Assembly (NCBI GenBank): GCA_023386555.1
Contig: JAEWJK010000016.1
Location: 1 to 64,000 of the forward strand
From: Bacteroidota bacterium
GTDB taxonomy: Bacteria > Bacteroidota > Bacteroidia > Chitinophagales > Chitinophagaceae
Reading direction: 5' to 3'
DNA: 64,000 nt
The stretch's first letter is position 1. Each line of letters starts with the position of its first letter. Positions 50,175 to 57,918 of this stretch are shown here, piece by piece. The notes beneath the pieces were generated by a model. The model saw only the letters and a program-made list of their open reading frames with translations. It ran no database searches and had not been told where the DNA came from. The position numbers were made by a program, and so were the translations under genes.

Positions 50175-50387
50175 ATGGACAAAATCAAAGAAAAGTTTAA
50201 CCAGCAGGAAGAAAGAACTCAGCCTGATCAAAATGATACAAGAGCAGAAAAGCAAACACCACTTTCTGAGAGGATATCAGAGACAGGGATGGATCAATTA
50301 GAAGAAAAAACGGATAGAGTTACTCATATTAATGAATCGGAGACCAAACCTGGAACACCGTGGAGTCCAGGACAGGCATCTTCATAA
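50175..50387 (+). CDS. Small hydrophilic disordered protein
   Basis: 70 residues, MDKIKEKFNQQEERTQPDQN then Glu/Lys/Thr-rich sequence ending GTPWSPGQASS. No hydrophobic core, so probably disordered. It is convergent with a second disordered protein (50456-50761) across a shared terminator. A longer overlapping frame starting at 50104 begins in the preceding terminator and is rejected. Function unknown; the composition resembles stress-related hydrophilins. Confidence 0.55.
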   Translation: MDKIKEKFNQQEERTQPDQNDTRAEKQTPLSERISETGMDQLEEKTDRVTHINESETKPGTPWSPGQASS

Positions 50388-50405
50388 ATGAATCAGTGTA
50401 GCGTA

Positions 50406-50442
50406 AAAAAAGAGACGGTCTGTAAAAAAACCGTCTCTTTTT
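50406..50442. terminator. Bidirectional rho-independent terminator
   Basis: AAAGAGACGG, 12-nt loop, CCGTCTCTTT with A-run and T-run flanks, between two convergent small genes. Confidence 0.9.
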
Positions 50443-50455
50443 ATGATGCCTCAAC

Positions 50456-50761
50456 TTAACGTTGTTGATTTCTGGTATCTCTTTGCTGCTGCTGGTCTTG
50501 CTCTTGTTCCTGACCTGCACTTCCTGGCTGATTCTGGTTCGTACGATTTTGATCACGGTTTTTTTCATCCTGACTTCTTTGGTCATTCTGCGTACCGCTT
50601 TCATTTGTCATATCACTGCGTGTTTCATTACGAGTGCTACTGTTGCTTTCACCACTTAAACCACTACGAGAATGATTTCTGTCCTGGCTGCTGCCCTGAT
50701 TAAGATTCTCGTTACGGTCATTGCGGTTTTCGCTTCTGTTGTCATTACGATTCTCTGCCAT
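50456..50761 (-). CDS. Asn/Arg/Gln-rich low-complexity protein
   Basis: 101 residues from ATG 50761 (MAENRNDNRSENRNDRNENL); the frame is open 63 bp further up, but that leader is Cys-rich and lacks the composition of the rest. The protein is made of N, R, D, Q, S, T and E with near-repeats (NRNDNRSENRNDRNEN, QEQEQDQQQQRDTRNQQR) and no hydrophobic segment, so it is intrinsically disordered. It might be a hydrophilin or nucleic-acid-binding tail. Unknown. Confidence 0.55.
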   Translation of the reverse strand: MAENRNDNRSENRNDRNENLNQGSSQDRNHSRSGLSGESNSSTRNETRSDMTNESGTQNDQRSQDEKNRDQNRTNQNQPGSAGQEQEQDQQQQRDTRNQQR

Positions 50762-50973
50762 AAAATATATTTTATTGTTTGAAAGAATACAACAGTAGCA
50801 ACAAACATAGAGCCACATACCCAAGCGAAAGATAGATAGTTGGAAATGATCTGTTTTCTGAAAAGAAGTTCAATCTATTAAGCGGCTATTGAGCAATAAC
50901 GGCAGCAGTAGATAATATAAAGTATGTAATTAATTACTAAACCTGCTATATGAGCTTCATTCTAATAATAAAT

Positions 50974-50995
50974 AAGCTCCTTAAAAAAGGAGCTT
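50974..50995 (-). terminator. Rho-independent terminator
   Basis: AAGCTCCTT, loop AAAA, AAGGAGCTT, 20 bp after the DUF6580 gene stop, with an AT-rich but weak T-tract on the minus strand (ATTTATTATTAG). Confidence 0.65.
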
Positions 50996-51015
50996 TACAA
51001 TATTCTCAATTTTAA

Positions 51016-51591
51016 TTAAGCAAGTTTAACTACTAGGCTTCTTTTTACCATTGTATTATAGCAAAGCATTATTGCCGGTAAGAACAAAAGGGTAGCCCCT
51101 AAAGCATTCCGGTAAAATGGAAGACCAGCTTCATAACTGGTCAGCAAACCATTCAGGTCGTTGGTATAAAGGCTATATGTATCTATCACCCATGAACCCA
51201 AATTTGATAGGAGGAAGAATACAGTTGGTGCAATTATTCCACCCATTGCGATACTTCCATAATTTTTTCCTTTTACCATCCATCCAATCAATGTGGCAGC
51301 AAGTAATAAAGAGTAATTGAATAACTGGTAAGTGTAAAATCCTGAATAAGGAAACAAATTGAAGGTGAACAACAATTCAATGATCATATCGCTTGCAAAC
51401 ACAGCTATCAAAGGAAGAAAAAATGATTTCCCTTTGTTATTGATGAGCATTCCTGAGAAAATGGCAATGGCAATAACAGGTGAAAAACCTGACCAGCTGA
51501 GATTTGGCCCGAAGAAAAATTTGCATAAAGTTGCTACTGCAATAAGTATCAATGTGAAGATCAGTAGCCTGTTATTATTTTTCATATACAT
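51016..51591 (-). CDS. DUF6580-like integral membrane protein
   Basis: 191 residues with five or six predicted helices: LIFTLILIAVATLCKFF, FSPVIAIAIFSGMLI, FFLPLIAVFASDMIIELLF, YSLLLAATLIGWMV, GGIIAPTVFFLLSNLGSWV and a last helix ALGATLLFLPAIML. It resembles the DUF6580 family, which looks like substrate-binding S components of ECF transporters. The substrate is unknown. Met3 is an alternative start. Confidence 0.75.
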   Translation of the reverse strand: MYMKNNNRLLIFTLILIAVATLCKFFFGPNLSWSGFSPVIAIAIFSGMLINNKGKSFFLPLIAVFASDMIIELLFTFNLFPYSGFYTYQLFNYSLLLAATLIGWMVKGKNYGSIAMGGIIAPTVFFLLSNLGSWVIDTYSLYTNDLNGLLTSYEAGLPFYRNALGATLLFLPAIMLCYNTMVKRSLVVKLA

Positions 51592-51665
51592 CTTTTATAG
51601 TCGGCAAAAATAGCTTAAAAATATTCTACCTAAATTCATTTTTTCCCTTTAATTGTGGATAATCT

Positions 51666-52865
51666 TTAGGAAACTGCAGCCCTGAATAATACAGCTTTAC
51701 CGTTTGGGATAATGGTGTATTCATTTCCTGCGAAAGCAATAAAAACTTCTCCTTTGTTTACCTGGAGCTGATTTGTTGCAGAAATATTCACTTTTCCTTC
51801 CATACAAATAACAATTTCAGGAGATGTGGTTATATAATTTGCCGGTTGGTTTGATAACTCAATTTTTGAAATCGTGAAATCATCAATTGGAAATTTGATT
51901 GGTTGTCCTGCACCTGTGATTGATTTATCAATGATTTTGGGTACAACTGCTTCAAATCTTGTGTGTTTTATCAACTCATCCACATCAATATGTTTATTTG
52001 TTAATCCTGCTCTTAAAACATTGTCACTGTTGGCCATCAATTCAACATTCTGTCCTTGCAGATAGGCATGAGGAACACCTGTAGCCTGGAATATTCCCTG
52101 CCCTTCTTCCAGGTAAACAAGGTTTAAAAAATAAATGGAAAAAATTCCCTTATCGATGTTTTTTGCTTCCTTATTTAAATAATATTCACCTACCCAATAT
52201 CCGGCTTCAATTTTATCCGATTCATGAAAGCTTCGTCTTCTAACTTCTCTTTGAACAACTGGTATCAAAATAGCATCAACTTCATTTTGCGATAATTGCA
52301 TCACATGTCTGAATAGCCCTTCATAACTTTCCGTTTCAAACAGGCTGATGAATGTTCTGAATTCAGGTATATTTCCCAAAACTTTTTTTAATTCATCAGC
52401 AGGTTTAAAGCCATGTAATAACCAGAAATCACTCAAAGCGATCATTACTTCCGGCTTGTGATTCCTGTCTTTATAGTTTCTGTTTGTAGCTTTAATATCT
52501 ATGCCTTGTTCTTCTTCCAGATCAAATCCTATTTCAGCTGCCTCTTTTGTAGGATGCACCTGCATTGACAGCATCTCTTTTACATCCAGTATTTTAAACA
52601 AATAAGGAAGTTGATTAAACCTCTCCCTTACAGGTTCACCCAACAATTCAGGTTGAGCAAAAAATAATTTATCTAATGCAATTTCAACATCATCATCCAA
52701 TAACATCGAAGGAGCAGAACTATGTGCTCCCATCCAGTATTCTGCAAAAGGTTGTTTAATAGAATTATCAATTCCTAATAGTTGCGGAATAAATTCAAAA
52801 CCACCCCAGGCATAATGTTGAAGCGCTCCTTTTAATTTATAGATCTTGCAAGGGTCAATTTTCAT
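51666..52865 (-). CDS. manA: Mannose-6-phosphate isomerase, class I
   Basis: 399 residues, type I PMI cupin. It has YKLKGALQHYAWGGFEFIPQLL, PYLFKILDVKEMLSMQVHPTKEAAE (zinc ligands Gln/His), NHKPEVMIALSDFWLLHGF and GVPHAYLQGQNVELMANSDNVLRAGLTNKHID. It interconverts mannose 6-phosphate and fructose 6-phosphate for surface polysaccharide precursors. It is transcribed divergently from yraN, 17 bp apart, so promoters must overlap the coding starts or use very short leaders. Confidence 0.95.
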   Translation of the reverse strand: MKIDPCKIYKLKGALQHYAWGGFEFIPQLLGIDNSIKQPFAEYWMGAHSSAPSMLLDDDVEIALDKLFFAQPELLGEPVRERFNQLPYLFKILDVKEMLSMQVHPTKEAAEIGFDLEEEQGIDIKATNRNYKDRNHKPEVMIALSDFWLLHGFKPADELKKVLGNIPEFRTFISLFETESYEGLFRHVMQLSQNEVDAILIPVVQREVRRRSFHESDKIEAGYWVGEYYLNKEAKNIDKGIFSIYFLNLVYLEEGQGIFQATGVPHAYLQGQNVELMANSDNVLRAGLTNKHIDVDELIKHTRFEAVVPKIIDKSITGAGQPIKFPIDDFTISKIELSNQPANYITTSPEIVICMEGKVNISATNQLQVNKGEVFIAFAGNEYTIIPNGKAVLFRAAVS

Positions 52866-52882
52866 TTGTATTTTTCGTCTTA

Positions 52883-53242
52883 ATGGATATGTGGAATAAA
52901 AATACAGGTTCTAAAGGAGAAGAAATGGCTTGTGTTTATTTGCAGCAGATCGGTTTTTCTATTATTGAACGTAATTGGCGTTTTAAACATTGGGAAGTTG
53001 ATATTATTGCCTCAAAAAATGACCGGTTGCATTTCTTTGAAGTTAAAACAAGAACATCTGCAAAATACGGTAAACCTGAAGAGAGTATCAGCTATCAGAA
53101 AATGAAAAACCTAAAGAATGCTGCCGAAGAATATCAATATAAAAATCCACAATGGAAGTATGTGCAATTTGATGTGTTGGCTATCTCAATGTACAATAAT
53201 GAACCTGTTGAATATTTTTATATCGAGGATGTATATTTTTAG
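52883..53242 (+). CDS. YraN family (UPF0102) endonuclease-like protein
   Basis: 119 residues, normal length. It has NTGSKGEEMACVYLQQIGFSIIERNWRFKHWEVDIIAS, then LHFFEVKTRTSAKYGKPEESI: the PD-(D/E)XK-like core with Glu-x-Asp and Phe-Glu-Val-Lys. The family is related to Holliday junction resolvase folds; its cellular role is uncertain. The second ATG (MWNKNTG, two codons in) is an equally good start. Confidence 0.9.
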   Translation: MDMWNKNTGSKGEEMACVYLQQIGFSIIERNWRFKHWEVDIIASKNDRLHFFEVKTRTSAKYGKPEESISYQKMKNLKNAAEEYQYKNPQWKYVQFDVLAISMYNNEPVEYFYIEDVYF

Positions 53243-53244
53243 GA

Positions 53245-53311
53245 GGATCAGCTAGAATTACTATTAGGCTTCGTTGTGTCACTCACTTGTACGTCCTGTA
53301 CATTACTGAGC
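53245..53311 (+). repeat. Dispersed element copy 15, longest copy
   Basis: GGATCAGCTAGAATTACTAT then TAGGCTTCGTTGTGTCACTC then ACTTGTACGTCCTGTACATT then ACTGAGC. It fills the whole space between the yraN stop and the YkgJ stop, and shows both outer flanks, so it defines the element at about 67 bp. Confidence 0.88.
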
Positions 53312-53863
53312 TTACTTCTGCAAAGTAATTTTCTTGATCTTCACCTCAGGCACCATAGGCGTTAATGGTAACCTTTCCATCATCGTTTCCACCATCATAT
53401 AAGTTGCCGGGCAATATTCAATATTCTGTTGGTGCACATGAATATATTCCTTCATTTTCTTTTTATTCAAATGTGGAAATCCTGCACAATCAGCCGGACG
53501 AACTTCATAGATAGAACACATATTCGTATTCATATCAAGAAACTGGCAAGGCTGTAATTTATTCATCCAATCACCATCTTTCTTATCATACTCCAGCCAT
53601 TTTTCGGTGAATTCTTTGGCAGTCATTCCAAGATGATTGGAGATTCGAAGTATATCCTTTTTAGTATAAGTCGGACTCATTTTTTTGCAGCAATTAGCAC
53701 AACTCAAACAATCTACATTGTTCCATACATGAAGGTTCATTTCATCGGCTATCTTGTCTAAATGTCTCGGTGGATTTTTTTCAATCTTAGAAAGATATCG
53801 CTTGAAAATTTTTCCATTGCGATTCACCTTTATTTTAAACGATCTGAAATTAACTGGTAACAT
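53312..53863 (-). CDS. YkgJ family zinc/iron-chelating cysteine protein
   Basis: 183 residues. The cysteine cluster CLSCANCCKKMSPTYTKKDI ... CQFLDMNTNMCSIYEVRPADC is the YkgJ (UPF0153) domain, about residues 52-135, likely to bind a Zn2+ or iron-sulfur centre. The C-terminus ends in a basic VKIKKITLQK tail. Function unknown. It is transcribed divergently from xerD. Confidence 0.88.
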   Translation of the reverse strand: MLPVNFRSFKIKVNRNGKIFKRYLSKIEKNPPRHLDKIADEMNLHVWNNVDCLSCANCCKKMSPTYTKKDILRISNHLGMTAKEFTEKWLEYDKKDGDWMNKLQPCQFLDMNTNMCSIYEVRPADCAGFPHLNKKKMKEYIHVHQQNIEYCPATYMMVETMMERLPLTPMVPEVKIKKITLQK

Positions 53864-53939
53864 GGGTGGATATGTCTTTTATGCTTCTTGAACGAAATAA
53901 TATTATTATTGTACAACATCAAAACTATTCTTTCAACAG

Positions 53940-54842
53940 ATGTGGGAAGCTTATAAAAAAGGATTTAAAGCCTGGCTGCAGTTAGAGAAATCGTTGAGCG
54001 AGAACTCTGTTGAATCGTATTTAAGAGATATTGAAAAACTCACTGAATACCTACAGGCTTCCGGAAATATGAAAACACCTGCAGAAGTTGATCTGAAAGA
54101 CCTGCAACATTTTTTGAAATGGGTGAATGAGTTAGGGATGTCAGCTACATCACAGGCACGGATCATTTCTGGTATCAGGAGTTTTTACAAATACTGCCTC
54201 ACAGAGAATATCAGTAAAACAGATCCTTCAGCATTGATAGAAGCCCCAAAGCTCAAAAGAAAATTACCGGATGTTTTGAATCTTGATGAGATTGAAAGCA
54301 TGTTATCCAAGATCGATCTCAGTACACCTGATGGCACAAGAAATAAGGCGATACTGGAAACGATGTACAGCTGTGGATTAAGAGTAAGTGAAGTGGTAAA
54401 TCTTCGCATCAGCAGTTTATACCTTGATGTGGGTTTTATTAAAGTAATTGGTAAAGGAGATAAAGAAAGATTGGTTCCTATTGGTAGTGATGCAACAAAA
54501 TTCATTAAGATCTATAGAGAAACTGTAAGAGTGCACCAGGATGTACAGAAAGGAAGTGATGATATTCTTTTTCTGAATAACAGGGGACGAAAACTTTCAA
54601 GGGTGATGATCTTTTACATCATCAAAACGCTGGCAGGTAAAGCCGGAATACAGAAGGTGATCTCACCACATACTTTCCGGCATTCTTTTGCCACACATTT
54701 GATTGAAGGTGGTGCTGATCTTAGAGCTGTGCAGGAAATGTTAGGACATGAAAGCATAACAACAACTGAAATTTATACTCACCTGGATAGAGATTTTTTA
54801 AGAAGTACGCTGCAACAGTTTCATCCGGCATTTAAAAAATAA
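53940..54842 (+). CDS. xerD: Tyrosine recombinase XerD-like
   Basis: 300 residues. N-terminal SAM-like core-binding domain (~1-95, FKAWLQLEKSLSENSVESYL). The catalytic domain has Arg148 (CGLRVSEVVNL), Lys in IGKGDKERLVPIG, His244/Arg247 (HTFRHSFATH), His270 (LGHESI) and nucleophile Tyr279 (TEIYTHLD). It resolves chromosome dimers at dif with a partner. The DNA around it shows no integration signs, so it is a housekeeping Xer rather than a phage integrase. XerC versus XerD cannot be split from this alone. Confidence 0.92.
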   Translation: MWEAYKKGFKAWLQLEKSLSENSVESYLRDIEKLTEYLQASGNMKTPAEVDLKDLQHFLKWVNELGMSATSQARIISGIRSFYKYCLTENISKTDPSALIEAPKLKRKLPDVLNLDEIESMLSKIDLSTPDGTRNKAILETMYSCGLRVSEVVNLRISSLYLDVGFIKVIGKGDKERLVPIGSDATKFIKIYRETVRVHQDVQKGSDDILFLNNRGRKLSRVMIFYIIKTLAGKAGIQKVISPHTFRHSFATHLIEGGADLRAVQEMLGHESITTTEIYTHLDRDFLRSTLQQFHPAFKK

Positions 54843-54895
54843 CCGCTATGACGCAAAGACACAATGATTCCTTAGGGCCATAGCGTCTTTGCGGT
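54841..54895. repeat. GCAAAGAC/GTCTTTGC inverted repeat between convergent genes
   Basis: CGCAAAGAC (54852-54860) pairs with GTCTTTGCG (54885-54893) across a 24-nt loop, with AACCGC and GCGGTT at the outer ends. It fills the whole space between the xerD and acylphosphatase stops and may act as a bidirectional terminator, though without T-runs. The sequence style ('taagacgcaaagac') is common between genes in this phylum. Confidence 0.65.
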
Positions 54896-55162
54896 TTATC
54901 TAACTATCTTAAAATTCTCATACTGTTGGTTTTCTTGTTCTGTAACAACAACCTTTGTTACTTCAGCTTTTCGTGGTCCTTTTTTGCACCATTCAATAAA
55001 TTCTTTAATCCTGTCTTCCTCACCTGAGGCAATGGCTTCAACATCACCTTCTTTGGTATTACGTATCCAACCGGTGAGGACTAATTGTTCTGCAACATCT
55101 TTTGCCGAAGCTCTATAGAAAACGCCTTGTACTTTCCCTTTGATGAGTAAGTGAACTGTCAT
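54896..55162 (-). CDS. acyP: Acylphosphatase
   Basis: 88 residues from ATG 55162 (MTVHLLIKGKVQGVFYRASA). The upstream Met at 55195 lies in the palindromic element and is not used. Catalytic Arg17 in KVQGVFYR and Asn35 in GWIRNT are both present, with EGDVEAIASGEEDRI. It hydrolyses acyl phosphates such as acetyl or carbamoyl phosphate. Normal length. Confidence 0.94.
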   Translation of the reverse strand: MTVHLLIKGKVQGVFYRASAKDVAEQLVLTGWIRNTKEGDVEAIASGEEDRIKEFIEWCKKGPRKAEVTKVVVTEQENQQYENFKIVR

Positions 55163-55176
55163 ACTGCAATATAGAA

Positions 55177-55209
55177 AGGGTTGCCAACCTTTCAAAGGTT
55201 GGCAACCCT
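55177..55209. repeat. GGTTG-CAACC palindromic element, copy 2 (perfect)
   Basis: AGGGTTGCCAACCTTT, central C, AAAGGTTGGCAACCCT: a perfect 16-bp inverted repeat. Same family as 33211-33243. It lies 15 bp upstream of the acylphosphatase start, between it and the bactofilin terminator. Confidence 0.9.
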
Positions 55210-55217
55210 AAATTAAA

Positions 55218-55245
55218 AAAAGCTGGCGAACCACCACCAGCTTTT
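55218..55245 (-). terminator. Rho-independent terminator of the bactofilin gene
   Basis: AAAAGCTGG, 10-nt loop, CCAGCTTTT with further T residues on the minus strand (complement of the A-run 55214-55220), 28 bp after the bactofilin stop. Confidence 0.8.
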
Positions 55246-55272
55246 ATGACCCTTTATGCTAAAAAACAAAGT

Positions 55273-55677
55273 TTATACAGCAGCCTGCATTTTATTTTCT
55301 TCCAGTAATCTTATTGAGGTTTGTGTTCCGGTTATTTTACAGTTGCCATTGAATTGTACGGTTTGTTCCATGCTCAGTTTGCCTGCAACAATATCACCTT
55401 GTACTTCTGCTTCTGTTTTTAAGTTCAGCAGGTCCTTTACAGTAATATTGCCATACACTTTTCCGTTGATATCGGCACGATGAGCAATGATACTTCCTTC
55501 GATAATGCCACCACTTCCTAAAACCACTCTTGCAGATGAGATGATGTTCCCAATTAGTTTTCCATCAATTCTGATATCTGCGTTTACTGTTAATTCTCCC
55601 CGTATTTCCATTTCGCTGCCTATGATACTGGTTTGTAACACAACATTTGACTGTGATCGGTTGTTTAACTTGAACAT
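55273..55677 (-). CDS. Bactofilin-type cytoskeletal protein
   Basis: 134 residues, DUF583/bactofilin domain over about 17-115 with the regular beta-helix pattern (IRGELTVNADIRIDGKLIGNI, VVLGSGGIIEGSI, ADINGKVYGNITV, EVQGDIVAGKLSM). Bactofilins polymerise without nucleotide and organise cell-wall or surface machinery, often beside an M23 peptidase, which is not seen here. Short disordered tails at both ends fit the family. Confidence 0.92.
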   Translation of the reverse strand: MFKLNNRSQSNVVLQTSIIGSEMEIRGELTVNADIRIDGKLIGNIISSARVVLGSGGIIEGSIIAHRADINGKVYGNITVKDLLNLKTEAEVQGDIVAGKLSMEQTVQFNGNCKITGTQTSIRLLEENKMQAAV

Positions 55678-55755
55678 GGTAGGTGGTTTTTCTATTGTTG
55701 GATAGTTAGCGTCTTAATAACGGCAGCAGTGTAATTTATATTGTGTAGCAGGAAA

Positions 55756-55803
55756 GCTCAGTAAAGTTCAGGACCCTGAAGAGAGTGACACAACAGACGA
55801 TGC
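55756..55803 (-). repeat. Dispersed element copy 16, GTGTCAC subtype
   Basis: Complement CATCGTCTGTTGTGTCACTC then TCTTCAGGGTCCTGAACTTT then ACTGAGC. A full copy, but with TCTTCAGGG in place of ACTTGTACG. It lies in the divergent bactofilin/ABC-F region. Confidence 0.85.
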
Positions 55804-55854
55804 CATGATAATCAACTGTTTGAGCCATAATTATCTTCATTTTTAATTTTCAAA

Positions 55855-55881
55855 TTGTCTCATTGTGTAATTATATCTTTG
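55855..55881 (+). promoter_or_regulatory. Bacteroidota-type promoter of the second ABC-F gene
   Basis: TTG (55855-55857), 16-nt spacer, TATCTTTG (55874-55881). The leader is about 20 nt and contains AGGAG 8 nt before the ATG at 55908, one of the clearer Shine-Dalgarno sites in the window; this supports that start over the upstream ATG at 55863. Confidence 0.5.
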
Positions 55882-55907
55882 CCGCCTCAAAAACAGGAGC
55901 AATAAGC

Positions 55908-57533
55908 ATGATTAGTGTTAGAAATGTTACGCTTGCCTATGGCAAAAGGGTATTATTTGACGAGGTAAACTTGAGTTTCGTCAAGGGAAATTGTTATGGT
56001 GTGATTGGTGCCAATGGTGCAGGTAAATCTACTTTTTTAAAGATCCTCAGTGGAGAAATTGAACCGAATAAGGGAAATGTAGACATTACTCCAGGTGAAA
56101 GGATGGCTGTGTTGAAACAGAATCAATTTGAGTTTGATGAGATCAAAGTATTGAATACTGTATTGATGGGCCATAAGAAATTATGGGAAGTAATGCATGA
56201 ACGTGAAGCCATTTATGCAAAAGAAGATTTTAGTGAAGAAGATGGAATGAAAGCTGCTCATTTGGAAGCAGATTTTGGTGAGATGGGTGGCTATGAAGCT
56301 GAAAGTGATGCTGCAATGTTGTTGAGTAGCCTTGGTGTAACAGAAGAGTATCATCAAAGTTTATTGAAAGACATTCCGGGTAACCTGAAAGTAAGAGTGT
56401 TGCTTGCACAGGCTTTATTTGGTAATCCGGATATATTGTTATTGGATGAGCCTACCAACGGATTGGATATTGAAACGATTGGGTGGTTAGAGAATTTTCT
56501 TGCTGATTACCAGAATATCGTTTTAGTGGTAAGCCACGACCGTCACTTTTTAGATCAGATATGTACACACGTTGCTGATGTTGATAAGAAAAAGATCAAG
56601 ATATACACCGGTAACTATACTTTCTGGTACGAGTCTTCAATTTTAGTCGCCAGACAAATGTCTGATAAGAATAAGAAGACTGAAGAAAAACGACAGGCTT
56701 TATTGGATTTCATTGCACGATTCTCTGCCAATGCTTCTAAAAGTAAACAGGCTACTTCAAGAAAAAAAGCTTTGGAGAAGTTAACGATAGAAGAGATTGA
56801 GCCATCAAATAGAAAATACCCCGGCATCATCTTCCAGCCCTTGAGGGAAGTTGGTAACCAGATATTGAATGTTGAGAAACTGAGTAAGACGGTTGATGGT
56901 CGTCAGCTTTTCAAAGATGTTTCGTTTAGCGTGAACAAAGGAGAGAAGATAGCTTTTTTAAGTCGTGATCCTTTGGCGGTAACAAATTTCTTCGAGATCA
57001 TTAACGGTAATGCATCATCAGATAGCGGAAAATTTGAATGGGGTACAACCATCACCAAGGCTTATTTGCCTTTAGAGAATAATGAATTCTTTACTGAAGG
57101 ATTGACTTTGCTGGAATGGCTTCGTCAGTTTGTTCCACCAAATATTACTGATGCCGATGAGCCTTTTCTAAGAGGATTTTTAGGTAAGATGTTATTCAGT
57201 GGTGATGATATTATGAAGAAAACGAATGTGCTGAGTGGAGGTGAAAAAGTTCGTTGCATGATCAGCCGGATGATGTTACAGAATCCAAACCTGATTGTAT
57301 TGGATCAGCCTACCAATCACCTAGATCTCGAAAGTATTCAAAGTTTTAACGAAGGTTGTCAGACTTTCCCTGGTATCGTTCTATTAACATCTCATGACCA
57401 TACATTCATGCAAACCGTTGCTAATAGAGTGATTGAGTTAACGCCTAAGGGCATCATCGACAGGTTAATGACCTTTGATGAATACATGGAAGATGATAGA
57501 GTGCAACAATTGAGACAGGAGATGTATCATTAA
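55908..57533 (+). CDS. ABC-F ATPase (YbiT-like) with one degenerate ATP site
   Basis: 541 residues from ATG 55908. NBD1 has a good Walker A (GANGAGKST, 34-42) and Walker B (LLLDEPTNGLD) but its signature is IPGNL (156-160) instead of LSGGQ/E. NBD2 has a good signature (LSGGE, 442-446), but its Walker A is SRDPLAVTN (352-360), lacking the Gly-Lys-Thr P-loop, and its Walker B Glu is Gln467 (VLDQPTNHLD). All three losses belong to the same composite ATP site. The linker (~240-315) is Lys/Arg-rich as in translation-linked ABC-F proteins. Probably ribosome-associated. Confidence 0.92.
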   Translation: MISVRNVTLAYGKRVLFDEVNLSFVKGNCYGVIGANGAGKSTFLKILSGEIEPNKGNVDITPGERMAVLKQNQFEFDEIKVLNTVLMGHKKLWEVMHEREAIYAKEDFSEEDGMKAAHLEADFGEMGGYEAESDAAMLLSSLGVTEEYHQSLLKDIPGNLKVRVLLAQALFGNPDILLLDEPTNGLDIETIGWLENFLADYQNIVLVVSHDRHFLDQICTHVADVDKKKIKIYTGNYTFWYESSILVARQMSDKNKKTEEKRQALLDFIARFSANASKSKQATSRKKALEKLTIEEIEPSNRKYPGIIFQPLREVGNQILNVEKLSKTVDGRQLFKDVSFSVNKGEKIAFLSRDPLAVTNFFEIINGNASSDSGKFEWGTTITKAYLPLENNEFFTEGLTLLEWLRQFVPPNITDADEPFLRGFLGKMLFSGDDIMKKTNVLSGGEKVRCMISRMMLQNPNLIVLDQPTNHLDLESIQSFNEGCQTFPGIVLLTSHDHTFMQTVANRVIELTPKGIIDRLMTFDEYMEDDRVQQLRQEMYH

Positions 57534-57558
57534 GTTTTGAGTTTGAAGTTTTTAGTTG

Positions 57559-57586
57559 ATCCTGCTTCGGCAGGATTTTCTTTTTT
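57559..57586 (+). terminator. Rho-independent terminator
   Basis: ATCCTGC, TTCG tetraloop, GCAGGAT then TTTCTTTTTTT, 25 bp after the ABC-F stop. Confidence 0.85.
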
Positions 57587-57657
57587 TCAAAATTGCATAC
57601 GTAACAATATTTTTTGTTTTACGTATAAAATTTTATCTTAGCTGTAGAAAGAAGGTT

Positions 57658-57918
57658 ATGGACAACAAAATTACCTTAAGCTTTGATGAAGCCGTAATTG
57701 CAAAAGCCAAGCGTTATGCTGAGGCTAATAATATAAGTCTGTCCAGGCTTATCGAGTTTTTATTAAAAAAAATAACTTCTGCTAATTACAATTCACTGGA
57801 AGAATTTCCTATCTCAGATTGGGTTAACCAACTTGCAGAAGGCCAGGCTGAGTACCAAATTAAGAAGCGAACAAGGAAGGCAACAAAATCAGAATACTTC
57901 AGTTCAAAGAAAAAATGA
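57658..57918 (+). CDS. DUF6364-type antitoxin
   Basis: 86 residues from ATG 57658, preceded by 'agaaagaagg', a fair ribosome site; an in-frame ATG at 57556 lies at the terminator and is rejected. MDNKITLSFDEAVIAKAKRY and ANNISLSRLIEFLLKKI form a ribbon-helix-helix-like unit as in DUF6364 antitoxins, with a basic, disordered tail (KKRTRKATKSEYFSSKKK) that would wrap the toxin. It overlaps the PIN gene by 4 bp (ATGA). Confidence 0.85.
   Translation: MDNKITLSFDEAVIAKAKRYAEANNISLSRLIEFLLKKITSANYNSLEEFPISDWVNQLAEGQAEYQIKKRTRKATKSEYFSSKKK

Noticed and set aside
50443..50703. Plus-strand open frames of 65-86 codons across the Asn/Arg-rich gene
   Set aside because: Antisense shadows of a low-complexity gene, with no start signal.
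53940..54842. Integrase of a mobile island
   Set aside because: Sequence and context fit a housekeeping Xer recombinase. There is no tRNA target, attachment repeat or cargo nearby.
50895..55730. Shared 15-mer AATAACGGCAGCAGT upstream of two minus-strand genes (50895 and 55716)
   Set aside because: In 64 kb read on both strands a few shared 15-mers are expected by chance, and the flanks do not match.
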